Shown piece by piece: positions 1-7,475 of a stretch of DNA of 37,437 nucleotides. A model generated the notes under the pieces. That model searched no databases and was not told the DNA's origin. It worked only from the letters and a program-made list of their open reading frames with translations. The stretch lies in contig CAZHDI010000028.1 of NCBI GenBank assembly GCA_964531285.1, positions 1-37,437 on the forward strand, in the 5' to 3' direction. How positions within the stretch are numbered: position 1 is the first letter of the stretch; the number at the start of each line of letters is the position of its first letter. The translations under genes were made by a program, and so were the position numbers. Source of the stretch: CAZHDI01 sp964531285 (GTDB lineage Bacteria > Pseudomonadota > Alphaproteobacteria > JAJFIK01).

Positions 1-478
1 CCACATCCTCGAAGGCGTGATGATCGAGTCCAAGGACCACTTCGCCATACATCTGCATGAACCGGCGGTAGGAGTCCCAGGCGAAGCGCTCATCGCCGGC
101 CTCGGCGGCCAGCCCCTGCACCGTCTCATCATTGAGGCCCAGATTGAGCACCGTGTCCATCATACCGGGCATGGAAACCCGGGCACCGGAGCGCACAGAC
201 ACCAGGAGCGGGCGCGCCCGATCTCCGAAGCCACGCCCGAGAGACGATCCGATAGCGGACAGTGCGGCATCGGCCTGCGCCACGAGCTCTTCCGGATACT
301 GACGGTGATTGGCGTAAAACGCGGTGCACACCTCGGTGGTGATGGTCAAGCCGGGCGGCACGGGCAGGCCCAGATTGCTCATCTCGGCCAGGTTCGCTCC
401 CTTCCCGCCGAGGAGGTTCTTCATCGAGGCGTCGCCCTCGGCCGTACCGGCGCCGAATGTGTAGACCCATTTCACCAT
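1..478 (-). CDS. ppdK: Pyruvate, phosphate dikinase, N-terminal part (cut by window edge)
   Basis: PPDK interconverts pyruvate, ATP and phosphate with phosphoenolpyruvate, AMP and pyrophosphate in the cytoplasm. Only the first 159 codons are inside the window. The start is ATG at 478-476, giving MVKWVYTFGAGTAEGD, followed by a glycine-rich KNLLGGKGANLAEM segment and VSVRSGARVSMPGMMDTVLNLG, all typical of the PPDK ATP-binding N-terminal domain. A GGAGG-like sequence lies 8-12 bases before the ATG. It is the last gene seen in the minus-strand run and starts 21 bp after the glyS stop, so it is probably co-transcribed with glyQS. The catalytic histidine and the PEP-binding domain lie outside the window, so completeness cannot be judged. 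Confidence 0.93.
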   Translation of the reverse strand, partial: MVKWVYTFGAGTAEGDASMKNLLGGKGANLAEMSNLGLPVPPGLTITTEVCTAFYANHRQYPEELVAQADAALSAIGSSLGRGFGDRARPLLVSVRSGARVSMPGMMDTVLNLGLNDETVQGLAAEAGDERFAWDSYRRFMQMYGEVVLGLDHHAFEDV

Positions 479-499
479 GTGCAATCCTCCGGGGGCCGA

Positions 500-2566
500 T
501 CAACCTTCGATCTTGGAGAAATCGGCCACTTGACCCAAAGCGGCGCGGATCTGAGCCAACAGACGCAAGCGATTGGCGCGGACGTCTGATTCGTCCGCAT
601 TCACCGTAACCTGGTCAAAGAATGTATCGACGGGTGTGCGCAGCGTGGCGAGCGCCCCCATGGCGGCGGCGAAATCCTCCGCCGCGACAGCCGTCTCGGC
701 CTCGGCGCGGGCCGATACAATGGCCTTGGCCAGTGTCTTTTCGGCATCCTCGACGAGACGGGACTCGTCCGGCGCCGCGTCATAGGTGGTGCCGTCCTTC
801 TTTTCCTCGATGCGCAGGATGTTGACCGCGCGCTTGTATCCGGCCAGGAGATTGGCGCCATCATCCGTATCGAGAAAATCTTTCAGCGCATGGACCCGGT
901 CGACGATCAGCACGAGATCATCCTGACCGCCCAAGGCGAACACAGCATCGATCAGATCATGCCGGACGCCCTCGCCGCGCAGATGGACTTTCATCCGGTC
1001 CGCGAAGAAAGCCAGAAGGTCGTCAATCAGACCGTCAACACCGCCGCTTGCCTTATGGGCCGCGAAGGCCGACGCCATCCTGTCTTTCAGCGCCAGCCTC
1101 AGACGGCTTTCCAGCGTCATCCGGACCACACCCAAAGCGGCCCGGCGCAAGGCGAACGGGTCCTTGGAGCCGGTCGGCTTTTCATCGATCGCCCAAAATC
1201 CGGTCAAGATATCAAGCTTATCCGCCAGCGCCACAGCCATGCTCACCGGCTGGTCCGGACACGCATCATTGGGGCCCAAAGGCGAGTAATGATCGCGAAT
1301 GGCATCGGCAACGTCCTTGGCGGCGCCGTTTTCGAGCGCGTAGTACCGGCCCATGATGCCCTGAAGCTCGGGGAACTCGTAGACCATATCGGTTACAAGA
1401 TCGGCCTTGGCGAGCGTGGCGGCCTGTTCCGCCGCATCCGGATCGGCGCCGACCTTGGGTGCGATTTCGCGGGCCAAGGCGGCCACGCGTCCGACCTTGT
1501 CGGCCACGCTGCCGAGTTGCGCGTGGAACACCACGTCCTTGAGTTTGGGCAGCCGGGATTCGAGCGGCTGTTTGCGGTCCTGGTCCCAGAAGAAGCGGGC
1601 ATCGGCGAGACGGGCGCGCAGCACCCGCTCATTACCGGCGATGATCTCCTTGCCGCCGTCCTGGGCAACGAGATTGGCGACCGTGACAAAGCGCGGCGCG
1701 AGGCGGCCGGTTTTCGGATCGCGCACGGAGAAATATTTCTGATGGCCGCGCATGGCGCTGGTCAGCACCTCGTCGGGCACCGCCAGAAACGCCTCATCGA
1801 ACCGGCCCATCAGCACGACCGGCCATTCGACAAGCCCCGCGACCTCATCGAGAAGGGCTTTATCCTCGACCAGTTCGAAACCCTCGTTGGCAACCGCGGC
1901 CTGCGCGTCGGCCAGGATGGTCTCCCGCCGGTCATCCGCGATGAGCATGACATAGGCAGCGGCAAGATCGTCCTTGTACTGCTCGAATGATTTGACCGCG
2001 ATGGCATCAGGCGCCATGAAGCGATGCCCGCAGGTCTCAAACCCGCTTTCGATCCCGTCGATGTCGAACGGCACGACCGCGCCGTCGAACAGGCAGACGA
2101 TCCGGCGCAGCGGGCGCACCCAGCGCAGATGCCCGTCCGTCCGCCAACGCATGGATTTCGGCCAGTGAAAGCCGCGCACAATCTCGGGCACGATGTCGGC
2201 CACCACGCCCGGCGTGGGGCGGCCCTTGCGCTCAATCACCGCGAAATAAACCTCGCCCTTGCCGGTATCGCGCTTTTCCACCTGATCGAGGGTCAGGCCC
2301 ACCGACCGCAGGAAGCCCTCGACGGCTTTGTCCGGCGCGCCGACCTTGGGACCCTTGCGCTCCTCGCTCACATCGGGCTGGCGGTCCGGCAGATCGCGCA
2401 CCACGGCGGCCAACCGGCGCGGGGTGGACGCCGTCTCGATACGGACCTTTGGGAAGCCCGCCTCGTCAAGCCGGGCGGTCAACAGGCGCGCGAGTTCGGC
2501 CTCGGCGCCGGCTTGCATACGCGCCGGGATTTCCTCGGAAAACAGTTCCAAAAACAGATCAGGCAT
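500..2566 (-). CDS. glyS: Glycyl-tRNA synthetase beta subunit
   Basis: This is the beta chain of the bacterial alpha2beta2 glycyl-tRNA synthetase, which charges tRNA-Gly. The protein is about 688 residues, normal for the family. The N-terminus MPDLFLELFSEEIPARMQ is the conserved beginning of GlyS, which is why I chose ATG 2566 rather than an in-frame upstream codon at 2704 that would lie deep inside glyQ. The body carries TASTPRRLAAVV, RGFHWPKSMRW and the GHQKYF segment of the family, and the C-terminal half resembles the tRNA-binding DALR region. The start overlaps the glyQ stop by 8 bp, which points to translational coupling and equal output of the two subunits. ppdK follows 21 bp downstream. 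Confidence 0.96.
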   Translation of the reverse strand: MPDLFLELFSEEIPARMQAGAEAELARLLTARLDEAGFPKVRIETASTPRRLAAVVRDLPDRQPDVSEERKGPKVGAPDKAVEGFLRSVGLTLDQVEKRDTGKGEVYFAVIERKGRPTPGVVADIVPEIVRGFHWPKSMRWRTDGHLRWVRPLRRIVCLFDGAVVPFDIDGIESGFETCGHRFMAPDAIAVKSFEQYKDDLAAAYVMLIADDRRETILADAQAAVANEGFELVEDKALLDEVAGLVEWPVVLMGRFDEAFLAVPDEVLTSAMRGHQKYFSVRDPKTGRLAPRFVTVANLVAQDGGKEIIAGNERVLRARLADARFFWDQDRKQPLESRLPKLKDVVFHAQLGSVADKVGRVAALAREIAPKVGADPDAAEQAATLAKADLVTDMVYEFPELQGIMGRYYALENGAAKDVADAIRDHYSPLGPNDACPDQPVSMAVALADKLDILTGFWAIDEKPTGSKDPFALRRAALGVVRMTLESRLRLALKDRMASAFAAHKASGGVDGLIDDLLAFFADRMKVHLRGEGVRHDLIDAVFALGGQDDLVLIVDRVHALKDFLDTDDGANLLAGYKRAVNILRIEEKKDGTTYDAAPDESRLVEDAEKTLAKAIVSARAEAETAVAAEDFAAAMGALATLRTPVDTFFDQVTVNADESDVRANRLRLLAQIRAALGQVADFSKIEG

Positions 2567-3542
2567 GGGGCGCCCCCTGCCCTTCGGCTTTGGGCTTCGG
2601 CGCGTCGGCACCCGCGCCAGTGCCGCCCAGGCCGGCACCTTCCGTGCGCCCCTGGGGGCTGGCGAGCCAGGCTTCGCAGCAGCCCTTGGCCAACGTCCGG
2701 ACACGGCCGATATAGGCCTGGCGCTCGGTTACCGAAATCACACCGCGCGCATCAAGGAGGTTGAACAAATGGCTTGCCTTGATGCACTGGTCATAGGCCG
2801 GCAGGGCGAGCGCGCGGTCCAGAAGATGCGCGCAGGCGGCTTCGGCCTCCTGGAACTGGCGAAACAGAACCTGCGTATCCGCATGTTCGAAGTTGAAGGC
2901 CGAGAACTCCCGCTCGGACTGGTGAAACACGTCGCCATAAGTCACGCGCTGGTCGCCCTCGGCGCCGTTGAAGTCCAGATCATAGCCATTGTCGACGCCC
3001 TGCACATACATGGCAAGACGCTCCAGGCCGTAGGTCAGTTCACCTGCGATAAGATCGCAATCGAACCCGCCGACTTGCTGAAAATAGGTGTACTGAGTAA
3101 CTTCCATGCCGTCGCACCAGACCTCCCAGCCCAGGCCCCAAGCGCCCAGGGTCGGGCTCTCCCAATCATCCTCGACAAAGCGGATATCGTGATTGGCCGG
3201 GTCGATCCCCAGTTCCACAAGGCTCTGAAGGTACAGGTCCTGGATGTTCTCCGGGGCCGGCTTCAAAATCACCTGAAACTGATAATAGTGCTGGAACCGG
3301 TTGGGGTTTTCCCCATAGCGCCCGTCGGTCGGCCGGCGGCACGGCTGAACATAGGCCGCGCGCCAGGGTTTCGGACCGAGCGCGCGCAAGGTTGTTGCCG
3401 GATGAAACGTGCCGGCCCCCATTTCCAGATCATAGGGCTGAAGGATGACGCAGCCATGGCGGGCCCAGTAGCGCTGCAACGTGAGAATGAGCCCTTGAAA
3501 CGACGTATCCGCTTGGCGCGGTGTCGTCTGTGCTCCGGTCAT
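2559..3542 (-). CDS. glyQ: Glycyl-tRNA synthetase alpha subunit
   Basis: This is the catalytic alpha chain of the heterotetrameric glycyl-tRNA synthetase. Starting at ATG 3542 it is about 327 residues. Family hallmarks are SFQGLILTLQRYWARHGC, QPYDLEMGAGTFHPATTLR, the YVQPCRRPTDGRYGENPNR motif and the WEVWCDGMEVTQYTYFQQVGG segment. It is about 30 residues longer than usual because of a low-complexity tail rich in Gly, Ala and Pro after TLAKGCCEAWL. That tail holds the glyS start region, so it may reflect the overlap rather than function. No strong Shine-Dalgarno sequence is visible before the ATG. An upstream in-frame codon at 3620 would add 26 non-conserved residues and is less likely. Confidence 0.95.
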   Translation of the reverse strand: MTGAQTTPRQADTSFQGLILTLQRYWARHGCVILQPYDLEMGAGTFHPATTLRALGPKPWRAAYVQPCRRPTDGRYGENPNRFQHYYQFQVILKPAPENIQDLYLQSLVELGIDPANHDIRFVEDDWESPTLGAWGLGWEVWCDGMEVTQYTYFQQVGGFDCDLIAGELTYGLERLAMYVQGVDNGYDLDFNGAEGDQRVTYGDVFHQSEREFSAFNFEHADTQVLFRQFQEAEAACAHLLDRALALPAYDQCIKASHLFNLLDARGVISVTERQAYIGRVRTLAKGCCEAWLASPQGRTEGAGLGGTGAGADAPKPKAEGQGAPHA

Positions 3543-3751
3543 GGCGATGTCACTCGAGTTAGGGTCAGGCGCGTTCGGGTTTGGCGCGGTGATGAAACGG
3601 CGAAGTCGCCGAGCCTGCACGAACGGCCGGCAACCGACGCCTCGTGCGCGCCGCGGCGACCGTAGCGAGGCGCCGCGAACGGGTCAATCGCCGCCTCGGC
3701 CACCCGATCCGCCCCGATCCCCCCGATCCCAGTCGATGGCGCGGGCCGGGG
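3543..3751. other. Non-coding stretch with short CCCGATCC repeats next to the assembly gap
   Basis: No convincing gene lies between the glyQ start and the gap. The stretch contains three copies of CCCGATCC at 3703-3710, 3713-3720 and 3722-3729, and a 12-bp unit GGCGCGGGCCGG at 3738-3749 that recurs at 3755-3766. This repetitive, very GC-rich sequence is a plausible reason for the assembly break. When the gap is collapsed, this is the spacer between the small zinc-ribbon gene and glyQ. Confidence 0.6.
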
Positions 3752-3792
3752 TCAGGCGCGGGCCGGGCCGGAGGGACAATCGGCGCGCCCGC
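3738..3792. repeat. 55-bp exact repeat, copy 1 (left flank of the N gap)
   Basis: Bases 3738-3792 are identical to 3893-3947. The repeat runs from GGCGCGGGCC to GGCGCGCCCGC and ends exactly at the first N. It encodes the C-terminal end of the small minus-strand gene in both copies. An exact 55-bp match abutting both sides of a 100-N spacer looks like contig overlap of one assembly k-mer, not biology. Confidence 0.9.
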
Positions 3793-3892
3793 NNNNNNNN
3801 NNNNNNNNNNNNNNNNNNNNNNNNNNNNNNNNNNNNNNNNNNNNNNNNNNNNNNNNNNNNNNNNNNNNNNNNNNNNNNNNNNNNNNNNNNNN
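3793..3892. other. Assembly gap (100 N)
   Basis: Exactly 100 undetermined bases, the usual placeholder for a gap of unknown size. The identical 55-bp flanks suggest that the two contigs really overlap, so the true distance may be zero and bases 3793-3947 may not exist as extra sequence. Confidence 0.97.
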
Positions 3893-3947
3893 GGCGCGGG
3901 CCGGGGTCAGGCGCGGGCCGGGCCGGAGGGACAATCGGCGCGCCCGC
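3893..3947. repeat. 55-bp exact repeat, copy 2 (right flank of the N gap)
   Basis: This is identical to 3738-3792 and starts at the first base after the Ns. It contains the stop codon and the last 13 or so codons of the zinc-ribbon gene that reads leftward, so that gene ends in the same way whichever copy is used. Confidence 0.9.
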
Positions 3948-4155
3948 AACCGCCCTGGCGGCTCTGGGGCCGGAAGGTGTGGCAGACCGGGCATTCGCGC
4001 ATGGATTCGACCGGACGGGTCTTGGCCTCGGCGGCCTGGCGCTGCGCCTCGGTGGATTTGCGCAGGGCCTCGCGGTCCTGGTTGAACCGGCTCAGCGAGC
4101 GGAACGCCATCCACACGGCGAAGACCACGACGGCTGTGACGATCAACTGGCCCAT
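3907..4155 (-). CDS. Small membrane protein with a C-terminal four-cysteine (zinc-ribbon-like) motif
   Basis: An 82-residue protein starting at ATG 4155. Residues about 3-17 (QLIVTAVVVFAVWMA) form one membrane-spanning or anchor segment. A charged helix rich in Gln, Arg, Glu and Ala follows at 20-47. The tail holds Cys55 and Cys58 (ECPVCHT) and Cys70 and Cys75 (GGCGRADCP), a spacing that fits a small zinc-binding module. I do not recognise a named function. It lies between the S49 peptidase gene and glyQ in the same direction, so it is probably part of that operon. Its end falls in the 55-bp repeat flanking the assembly gap, but both copies give the same stop, so the gene looks intact. Confidence 0.75.
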   Translation of the reverse strand: MGQLIVTAVVVFAVWMAFRSLSRFNQDREALRKSTEAQRQAAEAKTRPVESMRECPVCHTFRPQSRQGGCGRADCPSGPARA

Positions 4156-4221
4156 ACTGCGGTCCTCATCTCCTGTCGCGCGCCCGTGCTCATCCTGGCG
4201 CTCAGTCTCACGCCCGCCGCA

Positions 4222-5106
4222 TCACAGGCCAAGCCGGGCCCACAGACCCCGCGTCTCGACGACCGCCAGCGCCGTTTCGGCGTCGATCAGGGCGGGCGCC
4301 GGGCCCCGCTCATCCAGCCATGCGGCCCGGGCCGCACCGCCGGGCTGCGGGCGGCGTGGAAACAGCCCGCGGGCGCCCCCGATGGGCTTCAAGGCGACCT
4401 TGTCGCCGAAACGCGCCCGCATGACCGAGCGAATATCGCCCACGCCGTCGATGAGGCCCAGGTCAACAGCCTCGGATGCGATCCAGAACGCGCCGGAGAA
4501 CAGCAAATCGTCCTGACCCTCGGCCAGACGCGCGCCGCGGCTGGTGCGCACCCGGTCCTTGAACACCTCATGGAGTTTAGCCTGGATGGCCTTCAGGCGC
4601 TCCACATCTTCGCGCTTTTCGGGGAGAAACGGATCGAGCATCCCCTTGTTGGTCCCGGCGGTGTAAACCCGGCGCTCAATGCCGAAGCGCTCGATCAGGC
4701 CGGTGAGCCCGAAGCCCGCCGACACGACGCCAATGGACCCGATGATCGAGGCGTCGTCGGCAAAGATTTCATCGGCCGCGAGCGCGATGAAATAACCGCC
4801 CGACGCCGCCGCATCTTCGGCAAAGGCATAAACCGGCAGTTTTTTCTCCTCCGCCAGGGCGCGGACCCGCCGGTAGATGAGATCGCTTTGAACCGGCGAC
4901 CCGCCCGGCGAGTTGATCGCCAGGGCCACGGCCGCCGCGCCCTTGACGGAGAATGCCTTTTCCAGGGTGTCGGCGATGCCGGCGAGGGTCACGCCCTGCC
5001 CGAACCGGCCCGATGAGCCGATGGGGCCGGTGATGCGGACCACAGGGACGACAGGGTCGGACGCGCCGCCGATGAAGGGTATCCATCGTGTGAGCTTTTT
5101 GATCAT
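4222..5106 (-). CDS. S49 family serine peptidase (SppA-like)
   Basis: A 294-residue protein of the signal-peptide-peptidase A / protease IV family, which cleaves membrane-embedded peptide remnants with a Ser-Lys dyad. The family fold shows as AVALAINSPGGSPVQS (about 60-73), AASGGYFIALAADEI with the likely nucleophile Ser102, SIIGSIGVV (120-128) and a conserved lysine, probably Lys154, in GTNKGMLDPF. I chose ATG 5106 because it starts just before the conserved region; upstream in-frame codons would run into the methyltransferase gene. The short form has no clear N-terminal membrane helix, only a mildly hydrophobic start (KKLTRWIPFIGG), so its membrane attachment is uncertain. It starts 31 bp after the methyltransferase stop. 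Confidence 0.88.
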   Translation of the reverse strand: MIKKLTRWIPFIGGASDPVVPVVRITGPIGSSGRFGQGVTLAGIADTLEKAFSVKGAAAVALAINSPGGSPVQSDLIYRRVRALAEEKKLPVYAFAEDAAASGGYFIALAADEIFADDASIIGSIGVVSAGFGLTGLIERFGIERRVYTAGTNKGMLDPFLPEKREDVERLKAIQAKLHEVFKDRVRTSRGARLAEGQDDLLFSGAFWIASEAVDLGLIDGVGDIRSVMRARFGDKVALKPIGGARGLFPRRPQPGGAARAAWLDERGPAPALIDAETALAVVETRGLWARLGL

Positions 5107-5137
5107 GAGACGTATGTAAGCCGCCCGGGCCTGCGCC

Positions 5138-5926
5138 TCAAGCACCGCCGGTCTTCGTCCAGTCCAGACCATGGCCGTGCCGCGCGATCGCGGCATGGGC
5201 CGGGGTCGGCCCGCCATCCGGCGCATGGAGGATCAGGCCCGGTGCCAGGGTCACCGGGCCGCGCACGCCCTTGCGGCCCGTCACGATGACCCGTTTGGCC
5301 GGGCGTCCGGCCATGGGCCAGAGCGGCACGATGGTCAGCATACCGACCGAGCCGTTGAGCGCCGCCAGGATCCGGTCGAGCTTGTCGGCCTGGTGGATCA
5401 CGGTGAACCGGCCTTTGGGCTTCAGACGGCGCAGGGATAAGCCCAGCCAGTCTTCAAGCCCAGGGCCGCCATCCCGCCCGGACAACGCACCCGCGCGCCC
5501 CGCGGTCCGCGCCCGGGTCCCCTCACGCGGATCCCGGTAGGGCGGATTGACAAACACCTGATCGAAGCTCCGGTCGCGGAGCACCGGGGGCGGATCGGCG
5601 ATGTCGCCGTGATGGAAGACGGCCCGGTCGCTCAGGCCGTTGCGCGCGGCGTTGGTCTGCGCCAGCGCATGGTAGCGCGGGTCGATTTCCAGCCCGGTAA
5701 CGGTGATGCCGGGAAGGCGGGCGGCCGCGCACAGGCTGGCCGTACCGACCCCGGCCCCGGGCTCGAAAAGCTGCTCGCCGGGCCGCGCGGCCAAAGCGGC
5801 GGCCAGCAGCACCGCGTCGAGGCCCGCCCGATAGCCGGCGACAGGTTGAAGCACCCGAACAAGCCCGCCGAGAAAAAGATCGTCGGTCAGAATGCCGTCG
5901 GCGCGCGGGCCGCTTGCAGGCCTCAC
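5138..5926 (-). CDS. TrmN6-like tRNA1(Val) adenine-N6 methyltransferase
   Basis: A 262-residue SAM-dependent methyltransferase of the YfiC/TrmN6 type, which in E. coli methylates A37 of tRNA1-Val. The SAM-binding motif I is LFEPGAGVGTA (53-63), with the acidic ribose contact in GLEIDPRY (78-85). The N6-adenine catalytic motif is NPPY (127-130). The N-terminal ILTDDLFLGG and QPVAGYRAGLDAVLLAA are typical of the TrmN6 subfamily. The RNA substrate is inferred from the family; rRNA or another tRNA is possible. The start overlaps the stop of the DUF2007 gene by 4 bp (ATGA), so the two are translationally coupled. Confidence 0.85.
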   Translation of the reverse strand: MRPASGPRADGILTDDLFLGGLVRVLQPVAGYRAGLDAVLLAAALAARPGEQLFEPGAGVGTASLCAAARLPGITVTGLEIDPRYHALAQTNAARNGLSDRAVFHHGDIADPPPVLRDRSFDQVFVNPPYRDPREGTRARTAGRAGALSGRDGGPGLEDWLGLSLRRLKPKGRFTVIHQADKLDRILAALNGSVGMLTIVPLWPMAGRPAKRVIVTGRKGVRGPVTLAPGLILHAPDGGPTPAHAAIARHGHGLDWTKTGGA

Positions 5927-6159
5927 GACGCGCCGGGCTCCTGATCCGCCGGCGGGGCGGCGCGGATGTCCTTGATCAGCGCCAGAGCCTCGTCCGCGTC
6001 GTCATCCGCGACCATGATCCGGCGCGGCAATATGCCAATCGATCCCTCCAGAATGCTGGTATGTTCGTCAAGGACGACTGCATCGATTCCTGCATCCTTC
6101 AGGACGGCGCAGACAAAGGACAGATGAACCGGATCGGTCGATTTCAGTACCGCGCGCAT
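5923..6159 (-). CDS. DUF2007 domain protein (small putative signalling protein)
   Basis: A 78-residue cytoplasmic protein with the DUF2007 fold: MRAVLKSTDPVHLSFVCAVLKDAGID, VLDEHTSILEGSIGILPRRIMV and DDDADEALALIKD. The family is related to the signal-transducing PII-like alpha/beta fold and is often annotated as a putative signal transducer; its real role is unknown to me. It is the first gene of the minus-strand run leading to glyQS and ppdK, and overlaps the methyltransferase gene by 4 bp. Its promoter region carries a 14-bp palindrome. Confidence 0.85.
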   Translation of the reverse strand: MRAVLKSTDPVHLSFVCAVLKDAGIDAVVLDEHTSILEGSIGILPRRIMVADDDADEALALIKDIRAAPPADQEPGAS

Positions 6160-6206
6160 GGGTCCTCATTCCGTCATGGCAAGCCCCCGCCTGCCGCCGG
6201 GCGATC

Positions 6207-6220
6207 CACAAGATCTTGTG
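6207..6220. promoter_or_regulatory. 14-bp perfect palindrome, candidate operator
   Basis: CACAAGATCTTGTG is a perfect palindrome in the divergent intergenic region between the DUF2007 gene and the polyprenyl synthase gene. It lies where transcription from the predicted minus-strand promoter would begin, the classic place for a repressor site. No regulator gene is adjacent, so the binding protein is unknown. Confidence 0.5.
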
Positions 6221-6249
6221 ATCGTACGGGACATTCGGGGCAAGGTCAT
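6221..6249 (-). promoter_or_regulatory. Predicted sigma-70 promoter of the DUF2007-glyQS operon
   Basis: On the minus strand there is ATGACC (6249-6244) as -35, a 17-bp spacer, and TACGAT (6226-6221) as -10. Each matches the consensus at four of six positions. The predicted start, around 6214, falls inside the CACAAGATCTTGTG palindrome. Confidence 0.4.
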
Positions 6250-6264
6250 GGCCGCCGCCGGTAC

Positions 6265-6294
6265 TTGACCCGTTGTTCCGCTCATCCGTAGTGT
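6265..6294 (+). promoter_or_regulatory. Possible promoter of the polyprenyl synthase gene
   Basis: TTGACC (6265-6270) is a near-consensus -35. The best -10 is TAGTGT (6289-6294) after 18 bp, a weak match. The position fits a start codon at 6360. Confidence 0.35.
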
Positions 6295-6359
6295 CGACCG
6301 GAGAGGCGCGCGCCCGAAGCGCCGCTGTCCCGAAACACGATAAAAACCGGATTACGGCC

Positions 6360-7379
6360 TTGGGTGCAGTACTACCATTCGGCGGGGAGCGCGCCACACC
6401 GGACACCGCGATCCAGGATCTGCAGACCCTGGTGGGCGACGGGCTCACCGCGGTCAATGCAGTGATCATGGAGCGCATGGACAGTTCCGTGCCGATGATC
6501 CCGACCCTGGCGGGTTATCTGATCCAATCGGGCGGCAAGCGGCTGCGCCCTCTCCTGACGCTGGCGAGCGCGCAGTTGTGCGATTATGAGGGCACCGGGC
6601 ACGTCCGGCTGGCGGCAGCGGTGGAATTCATCCACACCGCAACCCTGCTCCATGACGATGTGGTGGACGGGTCTGACCTGCGCCGGGGCCAGGCCACCGC
6701 CAATACGGTCTGGGGCAATCAGTCCAGCGTGCTGGTCGGGGATTTTCTGTTCAGCCGGGCCTTCCAGCTCATGGTCGAGGTCGGCCATTTGCGGGTGCTC
6801 GATATTTTGTCGAAAGCCTCGGCGGTCATTGCCGAGGGCGAGGTCATGCAACTGGCCGCGGCCAGCAATGTTCAGACTACCGAAGATACCTATCTGGCCG
6901 TCATCACGGCCAAAACAGCCGCGCTGTTCGCAGCGGCGGCCCAGGTCGGCGCGGTGATCGCCGGACGCAGCGACGAGGAAGAAGCCGCGCTGGAGAGTTT
7001 CGGGCGTAATCTCGGCATCGCTTTCCAGCTTGTGGACGACGCGCTCGATTATTCCGGCCATGAAGCCGAGCTTGGCAAGGCCGTCGGCGACGATTTCAAG
7101 GACGGCAAGATCACCCTGCCCATGGTGCTTGCCTATCGCCGCGGCGACGATACCGAGCGCGCGTTCTGGAAGCGCTGCATGGAAGACGGCGAGGCCTCCG
7201 ACGCGGATCTTGCTCAGGCCATCGCACTGGTCGGCAAGCACGAGGCGATCGAGGATACGGTGGAGCGGGCGCGCCATTACGGCAAAATCGCCCGGGACGC
7301 CCTGGCCATCTTCCCCGACAATCCCTACCGCAAGGCCCTGCTCAACGTCGTCGAATTCGCCATCGCCCGGGCGCATTGA
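6360..7379 (+). CDS. ispB: Polyprenyl diphosphate synthase (long chain, ubiquinone side chain)
   Basis: This all-trans long-chain prenyltransferase extends farnesyl diphosphate with IPP to make the ubiquinone tail. With the TTG start at 6360 it is 339 residues, the usual size, and begins MGAVLPFGGE as homologues do. The first aspartate-rich motif is DDVVD (99-103) after HTATLLH; the second is DDALD (226-230) in FQLVDDALDYSG. GGKRLRPLL is the conserved IPP-binding region. Longer in-frame starts at TTG 6273 or GTG 6291 would add residues with no family match, and no clear ribosome binding site decides among them. Product length (C40 or C50) cannot be read here, although Q10 is common in Alphaproteobacteria. 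Confidence 0.88.
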   Translation: MGAVLPFGGERATPDTAIQDLQTLVGDGLTAVNAVIMERMDSSVPMIPTLAGYLIQSGGKRLRPLLTLASAQLCDYEGTGHVRLAAAVEFIHTATLLHDDVVDGSDLRRGQATANTVWGNQSSVLVGDFLFSRAFQLMVEVGHLRVLDILSKASAVIAEGEVMQLAAASNVQTTEDTYLAVITAKTAALFAAAAQVGAVIAGRSDEEEAALESFGRNLGIAFQLVDDALDYSGHEAELGKAVGDDFKDGKITLPMVLAYRRGDDTERAFWKRCMEDGEASDADLAQAIALVGKHEAIEDTVERARHYGKIARDALAIFPDNPYRKALLNVVEFAIARAH

Positions 7380-7419
7380 GCCGCATCGGACCGTGTGATG
7401 ATCTCAGGGTCCTTTTGAG

Positions 7420-7439
7420 AATGCGCCGGAAGGCGCATT
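7420..7439. terminator. Bidirectional hairpin between converging genes
   Basis: AATGCGCC, loop GGAA, GGCGCATT: a perfect 8-bp stem with a stable tetraloop, between the polyprenyl synthase stop (7379) and the ispE stop (7476). On the minus strand it is followed by CTCAAAAGG, on the plus strand by a single extra T, so the U-tract is poor and termination may be partial. Confidence 0.5.
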
Positions 7440-7475
7440 TCCGCGGGCCGGTGATGCCTCATTTCCAAAAAGCCT

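Noticed and set aside
2567..2704. Longer glyS start at 2704
   Set aside because: The extra 46 residues are basic and Pro/Ala-rich, lie wholly inside glyQ and are not part of the family; ATG 2566 gives the conserved N-terminus.
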